Source: Sthenelais limicola
Lineage: Eukaryota > Annelida > Polychaeta > Phyllodocida > Sigalionidae
Length of the DNA stretch: 64,000 nt
NCBI GenBank assembly: GCA_942159475.1
Contig: OW804097.1
Location: 109,554,582-109,618,581 of the forward strand
Reading direction: 5' to 3'
A program made the translations under genes and the position numbers. The notes under the pieces were generated by a model that worked only from the letters and a program-made list of their open reading frames with translations, was not told the DNA's origin and did not search any database. Below are positions 34,904-47,492 of this stretch, in pieces (within the stretch, counting starts at the first letter, position 1; the number at the start of each line of letters is the position of its first letter).

Positions 34904-36748
34904 CTCTCCTCACCGGCGGCCAGTCCCTCAGTTGACAGAATTCACATGCAAATGGCACTATATATGATATAAGATTTTCAAGTTTTTTTTATAAGTGCTA
35001 GTTCAGCCTATACAGCTGTTCTACACTCCAATCCTAATATATATTCAGTGATGGACCGAAGTTTGGTCGTTATATTCAAGGCAAATAAAGAATTCAAATA
35101 AAAAATCCAGGTGCAGCTATTTGTATTCTAGAGGGGCTGAGGGGCACATCAAGGCTATCAGAGGATACTGAAAAGTATGTACAATAATTATTACACCAAA
35201 TAGAACGTGGATGTGTACCATCAATCAATCTGAGCAAAAGATAAGAGATGTAAAGGGTCAATTGCGTTTTGCTCAGCATGTTAGGATTGATTACAAACAA
35301 TATGAGTACCATAATATCTTTATTAAAATATCCCTTCCATTGATACGGGTGATGATAATTATATTGCCAAAATGGTTTTGAACTACCTTTTTCATATACT
35401 TCTGGTTAATGGTGGCCATCTTGGATTTACATAAAATTGTAAAATACAAATTATGGAGGTTCTACATGTTCAGGCCTCAAGCTAGGATAATTTTTAACCC
35501 AAAAGGTTGAGTCCCAATTCATGTAATATTATTTTTTAATCATCCACTGTGATAAATGTAACATATTTTACCTTCCTATCAAATTCAACTAATTAATTGA
35601 CAAAACAATATGTTTGTTCACTGCATCACCCCGAAACCATTCTGTGCGGGCAGCCATTGTAAAACATGACTCAGACTACATCTTTTTACACTTAAGCCCT
35701 ACTAATATTTTTTAACTTCACCTGATGAAGAGCATATAACGCCCGAAAGCTAGTGAAAATAAATATTACCCAAAAAACCTACACATTTGGGATTTTTCCT
35801 CACTATTAAAACCACTTTAACTACAACGACCGGGATCCCCACTATACAAGCGATATTTCCTCCATCTACGTTACATGTAATATATTTATTTTACAAAAAA
35901 CTTAAAAAGAAATATGGCGGCCATCTTGGATTTTTTTTTAAAGTTCAATAATTTCAATTTAGGCTCCTCCTACATGTTTATGCCTCAGGCTGGGATGATA
36001 TTTACCCAACAAAGTTGAGTTCTAATTCAAGTAATATAATTATTATTTAATTTTTGGTGATTTTCCTATTATTTTCTAACTTTATTTCTTTGGCACGCTA
36101 GTAAAGGGTCGTCCCCGTTTTTCACAATTCTAGATTTTTAGTATGTTAATGAGAAAGACCCGTAGATTCTAAAAAAAACAAGGTTCGAAACTATTGCAAT
36201 TTGTTCCAGGTATATCACTAATTTGACTGGACTAATACTGCATTGTTGAGGAGAGGTTAGCCAAATTATATATATGTTGTAATTCATGATGTATTAGACT
36301 GTACCTTATACGGTCCAGGAGCTATAGGCAGAGACTAAAAGGATAAATTCCCTCCATTTCTAGCCATAAAGCAGGCCATAAATGTTGGTCATTATTCCTT
36401 ACATGTATTTACAGCCTGCACCCTCCCATGGTAGTTCTATTCATGCAGCTTTCATTCTCCTGCACTAGTGAATTTATACAGACTTGTAATATCTCGACAA
36501 GGGGCAGTCAGAATACAGGAGGCCAGTTGAGATGCATGAAAGACGAAGGTAGCTGACTGAGGACCCTCAGCCAAGTGCCTCACATCAGGATTGGAAGATT
36601 ATCATCTATTATTTTTTAATCTTACACATGTTTCGCTTTTGGAAACAAAATCATATTCCATATTGAAGAGCATCATCCCTATATAGGTATAGTACAAGCA
36701 TTTTTTTTAATAATTCAAAAGCATTGTGTATATGTTGCAGATAATATA
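34904..36748. other. Spacer between Hyal-C and Hyal-B, including Hyal-C promoter
   Basis: Apart from the TATA and octamer elements at 34946-34964 there is no gene. A GATGAAGAGC...CGAAAGCTAGTG string near 35720-35760 resembles sequence seen beside retroelement ends, and an ATGGCGGCCATCTTGGA palindrome lies near 35915. The stretch 36100-36240 resembles 59700-59850 (TTTTAGTATGTTA, ATTGCAATTTGTTC), so it is repetitive. Confidence 0.55.
34946..34964 (-). promoter_or_regulatory. Hyal-C core promoter: TATA box plus octamer
   Basis: The minus strand has TATATAG (34958-34964) about 55-60 bp upstream of the ATG, followed by ATTTGCAT (34946-34953), an exact POU-type octamer. The octamer sits where transcription would start, and it is absent from the equivalent positions of Hyal-B and Hyal-D, so expression may differ. 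Function is inferred from motif only. Confidence 0.5.
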
Positions 36749-36754
36749 TTTATT
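36749..36754 (-). terminator. Poly(A) signal of Hyal-B
   Basis: AATAAA on the minus strand, 33 bp past the Hyal-B stop codon, within the GATGCTTTAATAAATATA context shared with Hyal-C and Hyal-D. Confidence 0.75.
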
Positions 36755-36786
36755 AAAGCATCCTAATAATCATAGCCTAATGGCAT

Positions 36787-39700
36787 TTATTTTGTCTTCA
36801 CAACGTTGTTGCTCATTTCTGAGCAGCTTTTCCCGTCCCAGCCGGAGAAACATTGACAGGAATATTCCATATTCCTTGTTTCTGGATTCCATCTTCTTGA
36901 AGCATGGTTTCTCCCCAAAACATTTCCAGATCTGCCTTTGAACAAATGTGCTGGTTTGACCCTTTCTTTGATGGGGAGAGCCACATCTTCCCTCATGAAA
37001 TTTTGGAAATTCGCTCTTTTTCTTACGCTATTTTCTGAATAATCTAGGGGATCTCCAGATATTCCAAGGGGATTTTTCTTGTAGCATCTCCCATTTCCAC
37101 TACACTTTTCAATGCTGCATGCTGATGTATGGTACAAGACGCCCCAGGTGAAGGGAGCAAGGATTTCATACATATGATCTTGGAGACTTTGACATTTGGT
37201 TTTGTCATTAGTATTGTTGCTAGCTCCCCATATGATAACCCCATTGTATCCCTGGTCTGCTGCCATTTCTATGGTTGCTTCATACTCCTCCTGTCAAGAG
37301 AAAATGCACAATAAATTATATTTTTATACAGAAAATAGGGATTGTTGGGGTGAATCTTGATGCTATTAAGGGATCAGTGACCAGGATGATCAGGGGGTGC
37401 TGATGCACTATTTGGTGCATAATCCCAAGGCAAAGTAAACAGTCCACGAGCATGCCTGAATTCGAGGTTTATTGATCCTTTTGGATAGCTCCAAATCCCT
37501 TCAAGACAGTGACAAAGGCAATCTAACTGTACATGTCTGCCTCAGCTAGTATCACACTATGTTAAGAACCATGCAGGGACCATCGGAAACAAAGGTTATC
37601 TCATCGGTTTAGAACACATCTATTCAAAGCTCTGGGGATAGTGAGGTAGTATTAATGGTAGAAAAAATCTGTTTAACACTTTTTGTATCAGTCTTAGCTT
37701 ACATATCTGACAGACCAACATTTTTTCATGTAGTTGTTTCAGATTATGCCCAAACCCTTTGATGTAACCGTTTCTGATTATCACTCACGCTATCTTGTAT
37801 TATTTTTGACCTGAATTCCTGTATATCCTTGTAAAAAAAAGATAGCAGCAACATATTGATTACCCCATTCTTATTGGTCAACAGTGAGTGAATTCGGAAA
37901 GAACTCTTTAATTGCTATAGCTGAATATACACCACTAAAAAGCCTACCTTGGTATAATAGATATCTTCTCCTACTTTGGTATACCTGGTGTACATAAGCA
38001 GAGGAGTGTTAGGGGAACTGAACTTCTCCCTCACTCTCAGGGCTTCATTTGTCATCGTGTAGACATAAATCCGGTTACTCTCTATGTCGTTATCCCTAGG
38101 AAGGTAGTTTGAGGGATATAAGGCAGTGCTGGCTTTCCACAACCAGGAAAGTCTGAAAAAGATCATGCCTTATTTGATATAATTCTTTGTGGTTTACATT
38201 GACTAATAAAATCCCCTCCAAGGCAACTTTCAGGGCATTTATAGCAAAAGGATGCCCCACATTAGAGGGAGTGACTTTATTGGCCAAAATCATCCCAATG
38301 ATGCACTAATAAGAAAATAGATATATTGGTTTTGAAAAAGGGAAATCAAATCTCTGGTTACAACCAGGTCTTCCCCCTTATTACTGACTGGGAACATCAG
38401 GCCATCTTTATTATCACCAGTTAAGCCTGGATTCCACTGCTCCGCTACTTCTCCTGCTACTCTGCCCATTTCCTTGGTCTCGCTACTTTAGAAGTAACAG
38501 GATGTAACAGGAAGTAGCCATTCCAAATAAAACATGTTTGAATTGAAACAGCTACCTTCCGCTTCCAAAAGTAGCGGGACCAGAGAAACGGGAGGAGTAG
38601 TGGGAGGAGTATCGGGGCAGTGGAACCCAGGCTTAAGAGGCAGCAAATACATTTGTGTATTGGGATCCAAAACATAAACAAGCACTCAATGTATGTAAAG
38701 ACAGGACAGGCGAACGTTTTCAGTACTAACATCGCTAATGGAGGATCACAATATTTGGAATACCTGTCACAATGCCTACACAGGTGATGAAGACAGTTGA
38801 CTGCAGTCAAATTGATTGATATCTGGACTTAATTATTGCAAAGTTGTATTATGTCTCACTTATCATTGTTTTCTATGTTCTTGGCAGTGCAGTTCATGCT
38901 TTCTCCCTTGTAGTTATAGCAGGAGGGGAAAAGATAAAACCCCCACTTTCCTTTCGGCCTCATCGTCTTTCCAAGCTCCAATGTTCCTTCCATCAGAAGT
39001 CTGAGATAAAGATCAGTATGTTACTCAATAATATGCAATACATAGACTTTTTCTCCAGACACATCACAGAACAATAATGACATTGTTTTATTAACTACTC
39101 GTGCGGTTCTATAATATTATTTTCTGACTTGGCATGAAAGTGGCAATCAATTCATCATGATCCTTTTGAATGATTGGATGAATTGCGGGGTGGGCAGTTG
39201 GCAGGTAGTTGGTCAGATGTGGGTCTATGTAGCGGGTTTGGGACATTTTTAGTTCTTTTAGGGGTTGAATAATTAAATGGCTACATGGGCAATTGCTTAG
39301 AACTTTGCTTTGGTTGGTTCCTTGCCTATTAGATTGTTTAAGTTTCTCACTTGATTGAGCTGGTATTCATTGAAATTAAATTGATTAAAGATGAGTTCAT
39401 TGATTACATTTCAATGGGAATAAGGGCAAGTTACATGATTAGGAGAGAAGGGGGAGGAAGGGAGAGAGGCGTTGATCAGAGCTTGAGTAGAGCTCTGCGT
39501 AGAGCCAGGAGAGAGGCAGGATCAAGAGGACAGAGAGGGAGAGTAAGAGAATGACAAAAATAGAGGAAGAGAATAGAAAAATCCATAAACGTCATAGGTC
39601 CATAAGGGATAAAAGGGAGGAAGAAACTGAATCAATGACAGCAAGACAGGGACAAGGGTATTAATGGACCAAGGGTACTAATAATCATGCTACAAAATAA

Positions 39701-41826
39701 TGTTGTCACCTGGCGTATGTCTCAAAATCAGCTCTGGCCTGCTCCTCTATTTCCTCATCCGACCACAAGGGGTGCTTAGCTTCAACTTTGGCACGTGACA
39801 ATCGCTTGTAGCTTTTCTTTGCTCCCCAGTTCCTGTCATATATCGGTCTCCATTCCTCCCAGTCTATAATGATTATATTATTTTCATTATTTTCGGGCTC
39901 ATGTTGAAGTTAGGTGCACGGATGTTATAACAAACTACGTTGTGATAAAACACTTTACAGATAATATTTTACAGCATGTATGTTATTACAATCATGACAA
40001 AGAATCTAGAGAGTTAACATGCTTGCAAGAGGGTCTATTTTTCACAATGATCATAATAAACAAAAGTCATTAATTAATGTATACATGTACCTATGACTGC
40101 ATAACCATCGAAGTCTTTGTTAGGAATCGCAGCAGTGATATCGGCCTCAGCTTGCTTAAAATGCTCATCAAAGTCAGTTTCCTAGCAAACAAAATTTCCA
40201 TATCAAATATTGGTTAAGGTCACAATAGGTAAAACAGAACCGTTTCCATTTCCCTAGGTCCAGGAGCATTACATGAATTATACCCAACAAAGGTACTCAA
40301 GGCCCAAAGTAATGGAGGTTCCTAATCCTCAAACCCCACCAACCTTCAAATAGGTCCGCCCAATTATAAACGAGGAGATTCCGTAAAACAAATTCAACGT
40401 AGATAGATCAATGTACATAGAGAAAAATATAACAAAAGACTTTATGGATAAATAAATAAAGTTTGAAATGTTGCTTCATTCCTCTATATTTTACTCATAG
40501 TTGCTGCAGCGCTACCTATTTATTTACTTCTGTTGATTGAAATAGAGATTTGAATAGGGTCAGGTCGTCAAAAAATGTACAATCAGCAGCTCTACACCTT
40601 TAATAATTACTGCTAAATCTGGCTCAAAAGTGATAAATACTAGGTAAATCTAAATGTATTTGATCTTGCGTTGATTTGAAACTCAATTGTGGTGAACTGA
40701 ATGTATTTCAAACCTAATTTATGTTAAATTCAGGGTTTCTGAGTGGATTAGTGAAGGAATACTTTGTACATTGTTGGACGACTTCACCCATTATAATTAT
40801 TATCTATATTGTATATTGTAAATTCGATATAAAACATTGCTTACAATATATAGGAAATGGCCAAAATTTCACTGACAAAATATTACCATAGCAACAGAAC
40901 CCAAGAAAACAACTTTTCAGAATGGGTCAATATCCAAAATTATTCAGCATACCAAAATCTATCACTGTACCAAATTTCATGCAATTGAACAATTCTTGCA
41001 CCAATCTACCTGACTAATACTTCATTTATATGATATAGTTTGCTCTAATGAAGCTTCTTAAGTCTGATTTGAAAACTAATAAGCATTATTTCTTCCCCTA
41101 CCTGTGGAATACCACCATTTATGGGTTCTTCATCTTCTGTGAGGTAAGGATAGCGTCCCAACTTCTTATGATAGAAGAGGACAACCTTGTCCCCGTAAAA
41201 CTCTTCCTCTTCATTCTTTATGATTCCATATTCATCCGTGGGAAGCACAATACCATGGCTGCAATACGGATGAAGGAATTGTTTTATGATGCATTCCTAA
41301 TAAAAAATATAATCATGTATCAATTTATTTTTTTCTTCGAAGTATATGGGTCAGGTCTCCCACAAGTGTACAATTGGCAGCTTTACACATCTAATACATT
41401 CTGCTAAATTAGCCTGAACAATGATAAATACTAGATGGATTGGAATATGTGGAATTTTGTTAATTCTAAAACCTGTTTGGTTTTGATGAACTTTTACCTT
41501 AAAGTGATACTTTTCACTGTTCTGGGCTTGATTCACGAGAAATAGAATGTCTATTCAATCTTCTAGTGTCTATTGCATCTTAACCTACCTAACTAATCAC
41601 TGGTTATGTCAAAACCATGTAATCCATATCCCAAGCTTGGATGCGAAACAAATGACAAAATACAAAACTATTCAAAGAAATATATAAACCCAACTCACTC
41701 CTTTTGACATTTCTTACTTGGCGTATTCCACACTGCAACAAAAGGGTGTTCCTGATCACCCGCTTCAGTCCTCAAAATCAGTGACAACTGTAGAACAAAA
41801 CTCAGTAATAGTAGCTGACCCATCAT
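36787..41826 (-). CDS. Hyal-B: secreted GH56 hyaluronidase, seven exons, complete
   Basis: Predicted extracellular hyaluronan/chondroitin hydrolase. Exons in coding order: 41699-41826, 41102-41258, 40091-40181, 39710-39863, 38860-39000, 37948-38152, 36787-37290; the product is 459 aa. The signal peptide MMGQLLLLSFVLQLS is followed by HPFVAVWNTPSKKC (C40). FYHKKLGRYPYL, NGGIPQ, VIDWEEWRP (D126/E128 catalytic pair), WGFYLFPSCYNY, MNCT (N-glycosylation sequon), NDKLSWLWKASTALYPSNYL, GVIIWGAS, CSGNGRC and CQCFSGWDGKSC follow. The last exon carries the same spacer of about 35 residues as Hyal-D (VKPAHLFKGRSGNVLGRNHA), so B and D share a more recent history or have exchanged this exon. It is the most compact copy (5.0 kb). 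Intron 1 is only 440 bp, against 1.7 and 2.6 kb in D and C. In exon 2, EEEEFYGDK replaces the usual GG-WKGDK. Confidence 0.95.
38421..38636. repeat. 216-bp inverted-repeat element with TTAA ends, Hyal-B intron 5
   Basis: The ends are TTAAGCCTGGATTCCACTGC and GCAGTGGAACCCAGGCTTAA, nearly perfect inverted repeats of about 20 bp. Both ends terminate in TTAA, which could be a piggyBac-type target duplication. CCGCTACTTCTCC and GGAGGAGTAGTGGGAGG add weaker internal complementarity. Confidence 0.8.
39441..39560 (+). repeat. Purine-rich tract in Hyal-B intron 4
   Basis: GGAGAGAAGGGGGAGGAAGG-type runs, with one AGAGCTTGAGTAGAGCTCTG interruption. The short open frame here is low-complexity. Confidence 0.7.
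40557..40789. repeat. Family A MITE in Hyal-B intron 2
   Basis: Starts GGGTCAGGTCGTCAAAAAAT and ends ACATTGTTGGACGACTTCACCC. The internal CAGCTCTACACCTTTAATAA matches other copies. Flanks AATA/ATTA are not identical. About 233 bp. Confidence 0.8.
41348..41500. repeat. Partial family A MITE in Hyal-B intron 1
   Basis: GGGTCAGGTCTCCCACAAGT, GTACAATTGGCAGCTTTACA and TTCTGCTAAATTAG match family A. The right portion and terminus are missing. Confidence 0.7.
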
Positions 41827-41885
41827 CTCCCCTGCACACGGCTGGTCTCCGATCGCCGATTTAACATAGATATGAATGTCTCTCT

Positions 41886-41896
41886 CTTTATATATA
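41886..41896 (-). promoter_or_regulatory. TATA box of Hyal-B
   Basis: TATATATAAAG on the minus strand, 60-70 bp upstream of the ATG, followed by a GAGAGAGA run. Position matches those of Hyal-C and Hyal-D. Confidence 0.65.
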
Positions 41897-41952
41897 CCTT
41901 AAACCTTTTTCCAATACAGGTGCGACTCTCTCTATTTGTGTTCCCTTAAACT

Positions 41953-43000
41953 TCATGTTTGATTCCAATCCAGGTGGTATGATGTAGGTCTTTTTGGGGG
42001 GAGACTGAGCTTCATTGCCACACTATCCAGCCATATGCCCAGGAACTTGCAACAATGATTGGGCATAAGACTCTTTTCCAAAATGACAGAATTTGTTTGA
42101 ATTTTGGGCTTTGTCAAAGACCAACGGAAGCAAGGAGAGGCCATCCTGCATGTTTACATTGCTAGTTTGGCCTTCCTCCACAGGAGAGCTCTGGCCTGCG
42201 AAAGGAACTGCAAGACTCACATGCAAGACTCACATATGTCACCTGTATGGGACAAATCATTGCAAAAGGTGCAGATATGTCAACGAGAACATGGTGCACA
42301 GCATTTCTTTGAGTGAGCAGGGTAGTTATAAACCCAACAGATATCCTCAGGCCAGTTGTTAAGTCAAATAAAGGATAATATTTTCCGTCATATGATGGAC
42401 GTTGACCTGCAGGTCGGCTTCTGTATTGGGCATTGCCGTGGGCACCCCCCAAATATGATGGAATTCTCATCTGGCGGAAAGATTTCATGTTTCCCGGCTA
42501 AAATAGGTTATAGCTAATGCCGGGCCACCTGCACTGCGCCTGCTTGACAAACTCCCCATAGCTTTCTTGGATACAAAGGCAAGATGGTGGCCGTGACCTC
42601 TAGCATCAACCCCACACAATAGCAAATAGTACAGAACAGAGGTGCAACCATACAACAACTCACAAATGGAGAGCTCTTCATGTTTTTTCTCTGTTATGAC
42701 ATGGGCTTCAGGGCGCAGCTTGTCCAAGTCTTGCATATGGCCCAAATCCACCGCGGGCAAGCAAGGTGTCATGGCCACCCACCCCGCCAAGCGAGAAGCA
42801 ACTTGTTGTATCGCCACCTATATAGCTGAATCCAGTTTATATACCTCTGATTCTATCTCCGCAGCCTCCGCTTGAAGTTTCAGCTTTTCCATCCTATGTC
42901 TCTGGACCTTGACCAATGGCATCTAATCCGCCTTTTGTTGATACAAGAGCGCAGATTCATCTAAAACCTTACGAATGGCACGCCGTAAAATCATTTTTAA
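41953..43000 (-). pseudogene. Decayed retroelement (gag-like frame and RT-like tail)
   Basis: On the minus strand one frame runs from about 42991 to 42485 with only two internal stops. Its first part is coiled-coil-like (HRMEKLKLQAEAAEIESEV) and its later part reads GHHLAFVSKKAMGSL. Next comes a frame ending in YDGKYYPLFDL. About 450 bp further on, FLGIWLDSVAMKLSLPPKR resembles the block following the catalytic site of DIRS- or Gypsy-group reverse transcriptases (FLG...DS..M...LP..K). The order gag then RT fits an internally deleted, frameshifted retroelement. The family assignment is tentative. Confidence 0.4.
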
Positions 43001-44489
43001 CTAACTCTACCCGGTCACCTAACCGATTTGTTTTTTGGCCGTTTTTTCCTATGTTTCTCTGTGGTAACAAATGCCAATCAACATGTATCCAATAGTACTA
43101 GCCTTCTCATGAAGTCAAATTAATCTATACACAATTGAAAAAATTACAAGCATCTATACGGTAAATGTTGGGCCATGCGGATTGATCGACCAAAATCAAC
43201 TGAAATGCACAGGAATGGTACATAAGAACTCTCATAGGCATGGTCGGAGCACGGCCGAGTGTGCCACACAGCCTCTCAGCCAATGATAATAGCCGAACAC
43301 TGTCACATGATCATGAGACTGCAAAATGACATAATTGACATAGGAGTGGGGATTCCCACAATGGGTACAACAGATTTGTCAAAACAAACATAGAGACTTA
43401 AGGATTATCACATTAAAAAAGGTAACAAAGTATAGAATCTAATTGTCTGCAGTCGTTTTATGGATGCCAGGCAAAACACCAAACAACCCTTCTTTCTGAA
43501 CAGCCAGACAAAGTTTAGTGGCCGGGTCTCCCAGCTGTTAGTGACGCAGTGGGATGGAGGGCACATAGGCCTACCGATCCTGTCAACAATTTATGACGTT
43601 AGCTTTGAAACAATTACCGCAACTACAAGTCATAACAGGAAACAAATAGGAAAAATAAATCCTTGTGGCTATACTCTGGATGAGATCCTCCAGCCTTGCC
43701 AAATCATCAAGCGACTTAGCTGCTGGACTTTTTGGTTTCAGGCCTTAGCAGGCCTGAATTCATCAATATTCTTCTACTGTTCTATATATAATAATAATGA
43801 TTTATAATATAATATTCATGCAATAATTTGAAGACGAATCGGCCGAGCAAAAACGGCCGCCTTTGAGCGACAATAAGTGAATCCATCGCAGGAAAGGAGC
43901 CCGGCTGATCCTCGAAATATAAATGTGGATTTTATGAGGGACTGTAGCAAAAATAACTAAACAATATCCTCCACAATTGTGGTCAATACAAATGACATTT
44001 GAACATTTTAGATGTGTTGCAAACAAATGGAACAAAAAGTAGAAAAGTTTTAGTTTAGTTTAGCTTAAATTTGGACCGACATAAACTGAAAGTGCAACTT
44101 TAATGATAAGCTTTTTCTCTTATTGGCTTTCACTTGGTTGCATATAATCCAATGTTAAGGTGCACAGGTCTATGTGCTATTTGGACCGAACTACTTTCAT
44201 GGGTCACATGCCTAGTCTGACCAATGAGAAGCCTAGAAATTTTAAATATGGACATCAACGATGATTTGCGCGACTTTGTCACCTCGAAAGTCGCCAAAAA
44301 CACTAGAAGAGCTAATGAGACAGTCGGCAGAAAGTCCCTCACTACGATGCATCAAGCCTTGGCCTTGGCATCCTAGTCTGAACTACTTTCGTGGGTCACC
44401 GAAAGTGTAGGCAATAGAAATACAAGGGCGTATGAATCTGAAAGGCCCGCTGCATGAGAAGTCCTTGCTTAAAATGTCTTAATTATATG

Positions 44490-44830
44490 TGTTGTGTGAC
44501 ATTAAATGAGTCACAAGTCGGAAGAAATAGACTTTTGAGATATCATATTTGAAAAGATGAAATCGAGCCGATTTCAATGATGGTAAATATTAAGGACATC
44601 TAAGTAGTATTCCAATATTCTATGTTTGATATATTTATGTTTGACAAAAGTTGGAAATATTTCTTGGTGGACAATTACCAGTAATTTTTATAATACACTG
44701 TCTTGAGATATGGTACATTTATTGATATGACTTCAGGTGGTAAAACCTGCAAAAAACAGAACATTCCAACAAAGAGATCTTTTGAATAAATCACTTTGGA
44801 AAATATAAACTTTTCCGAAACACATCACAT
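44490..44830. repeat. Family G element (about 340 bp)
   Basis: The left part reads TGAGTCACAAGTCGGAAGAA then GAAAAGATGAAATCGAGCCG. The right end reads TTCCGAAACACATCACAT. The same blocks occur at 60240-60366, 24895-25010, 20893-21062 and in fragments at 21419-21510 and 49040-49075. Each full copy carries TGACTCA or its complement, which is also an AP-1 core. Confidence 0.6.
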
Positions 44831-47292
44831 ATCATACATGAAAATTTCTACACATGTTTCTTGTTACTCCAAACATTAACCCCGTCTTTTAACTTATCAT
44901 GTTATTTTTTTAAATACAGAGACTTAAAGCTTTATATCCATTCCCCACTATTTATATTCGCCACACCCGCTAATGTTTAAATTATACATTCAGTAAATGG
45001 AACTTAAAATCATTGATACCTTTTGATCCCAATATCAACCTTTTTATCCAAATATCCTATTTCCTTTTAACTCGTTGCTAACATTGTTATACACATTTGC
45101 ACCTCACACATTTTATATTATATTAATGAATTGATGAAATGCGTAGGGAAACCTACGTGTATTCCTCAAGAGAATAATTTTTGAGACAATAGTCAGGACT
45201 TTCTTGTGTTTTAAAACGTTTGAATATTTTAACAAATCCATCGTTAGATATAAAAGGTTAATGATTAAAAAATTGCCTCGTAACTAAAACATGTTTTCGC
45301 TTAAGATTTCATATAATATTACAAAATGTGTTAGCTAAATAAAAACCTAATTTGGTTTAATTGTCTAGAGACCCTGATTCTGAACGTTAACCGGATATTT
45401 TTTGCTGGTTTCGGCCCAAAAGTTCATCTATTGATATAACTAGTGTTTCTCAGGGGTGATTATCCTTTGTTTGCTTTCAAAGTACAACAACAAATAAACT
45501 GCAGGTGAAATAAAGTGACACAGTATGCATATTTACCAATAGCTAGATAAATTCAAAAACAGTTGGGTAAACGACTGAAAATCAATTGGTGTTAAAAAGA
45601 CCGATATGTATGATTGCAATCTGCTCTTGCATATCATGTTACAACACCTTACATACACACACCTGAGGTCCAATGACAGGTGCCCAGCATGCAGAACATT
45701 GATCATAGGTCCAACTATCGGATTTTGTTATTTTTCTAGTTTTTTTATATTTTTTTAACAAATTTTATTGACGGAATTTTCACAATGTGATATATGTCGA
45801 TCATTCGTTATGGGGAAATAGACAGTATTACACTCAGGTAGATTAAGTTTTTAAGCTAAGATACAATTAATTAAATTATCTAGATGTTCTACATCAAATG
45901 CAAATAATCAAGACAATTTAAATACATAGTGAGGTTATTCTACATTTCTGCCCTACAGTGTAATCCAAAGTCGGATTTACACAAACCTACTTTCCTTTTG
46001 TTGCATTTCTTTTGCCCACGTAAAACACAAGTAAAATATACAGTTCAGTCCATTATACATGCCAACCTTATAAATACAAAGTTACTACAACAAGGATAGT
46101 TCAGCACAAAAAAACAGCTGGTCTTGGATTCCGTAGTACGGGAGCCCAGAATGTTTATTTCGAAAATATGAAATAATATGTGTTTTAATATGAATAACTT
46201 TCGCGGGCTTTTTGATTAATTGTTTGTCGAAAATTCGAAAATTCGTGTCTATATGTTTTCTATAATAATTTTTAAATCAGATTTGTATAAACAGGCATCA
46301 CTTGAAAGTATCCATGGTGGACACAGTGTGTAAATTTACTTTCGAACTTAATTGTCTTGGCCGTAAAGGAGAAACAAATAGTTTCAGATAAAAAAGTTCA
46401 CGCTTGAGTGCCTCTATGCCTCTATGCCATGCCACTGTTATGTGAAACCCCAATTTTGCAGAGAGAAAGAAAATTGCGGTGCCAGAAATTACTTTGCGCT
46501 ATTTTAGCCGGCACAAGTTTTTACTTGCAAGGTATGTAAAGGAGAAATTGAAACATGAACAAAAACATTCTGACTACTTCTCACCGAGTTCTGTCACTAC
46601 AGAAGTCAGGACTGAGTAAGTAGTGGTTGTTTTTGTTTTTGTTCATATCTCAATTTCTCCTTTAATTGTGAGAACATTTCTGAATAGTGAAAGAAAGTGG
46701 CTATTTATAGCACTATTATTTCATATGTTTTTCACACCTAAAACATTGGCTTCACTGAGGAAGGAATCAAAGATGGCGACGCCCGTAGGCATGAGATCTC
46801 GTGAGATCCCATCTCGTTTAATTCTTATTCAACACTTTCATCTTGTTCAGACATTCCCGATAGGTTTTCTTTATCAAAAATGTGTTTTTCATATTTTTAT
46901 ATTATTTTTTTTCAAGATTTAAAATTACTTTTAGGTAGCCAATTCTAGAGTAGAAGTAGGGGAATCCACAGAGAATGAAACTAAACTATCACTACCAACA
47001 CTTCCAACAAAAGGGGGATCACAGATCTAGGCTATATGAAACGAATCTGTCTCTTGGCACCACCATCTAGTCTCGTTGGTACCACTGAGTGCCCTAAAGT
47101 TGAGAAAATGAAGAAGCATCATAAGCAGGAGAAAGGAACTATCCTCAAATTTCTCAAGCCATCTAAAGCCTGAAAATGGTAGGTTTCATTGATAACGCCA
47201 CTTTCACTTGTTGGATATTAACCCAGGGTGGGTTGTGGCGACATGGAGGACTAACCCCTACTGTATACTGCATAGGCTATACCAAGTCTAAA

Positions 47293-47492
47293 ACCCTGCC
47301 CACACACAGCCGATTTGCCTCCAAATTGCCCCCCGATTTGGGTCATCCGATGAGTCCTAGGACTTCATTTCCAATCCTGGTTTATGCTATTTCAAAAAAA
47401 TAAACAAGGATTTGAAATGAGATCATAGGATTCATCAGGAGACCCAAATCGGGAGGCAATCGGGAGGCAAATCGGCTGTGTGTGGGCAGGGT
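47293..47492. repeat. 200-bp hairpin element
   Basis: The left arm ACCCTGCCCACACACAGCCG and right arm CGGCTGTGTGTGGGCAGGGT are perfect inverted copies. Pairing continues through GATTTGCCTCC and CGATTTGGGTC to a total of about 85 bp per arm, around a short centre. Confidence 0.9.

Noticed and set aside
43460..43807. 115-codon plus-strand ORF
   Set aside because: No motif, signal peptide or paralog recognised. It is adjacent to retroelement debris and could not be supported as a gene.
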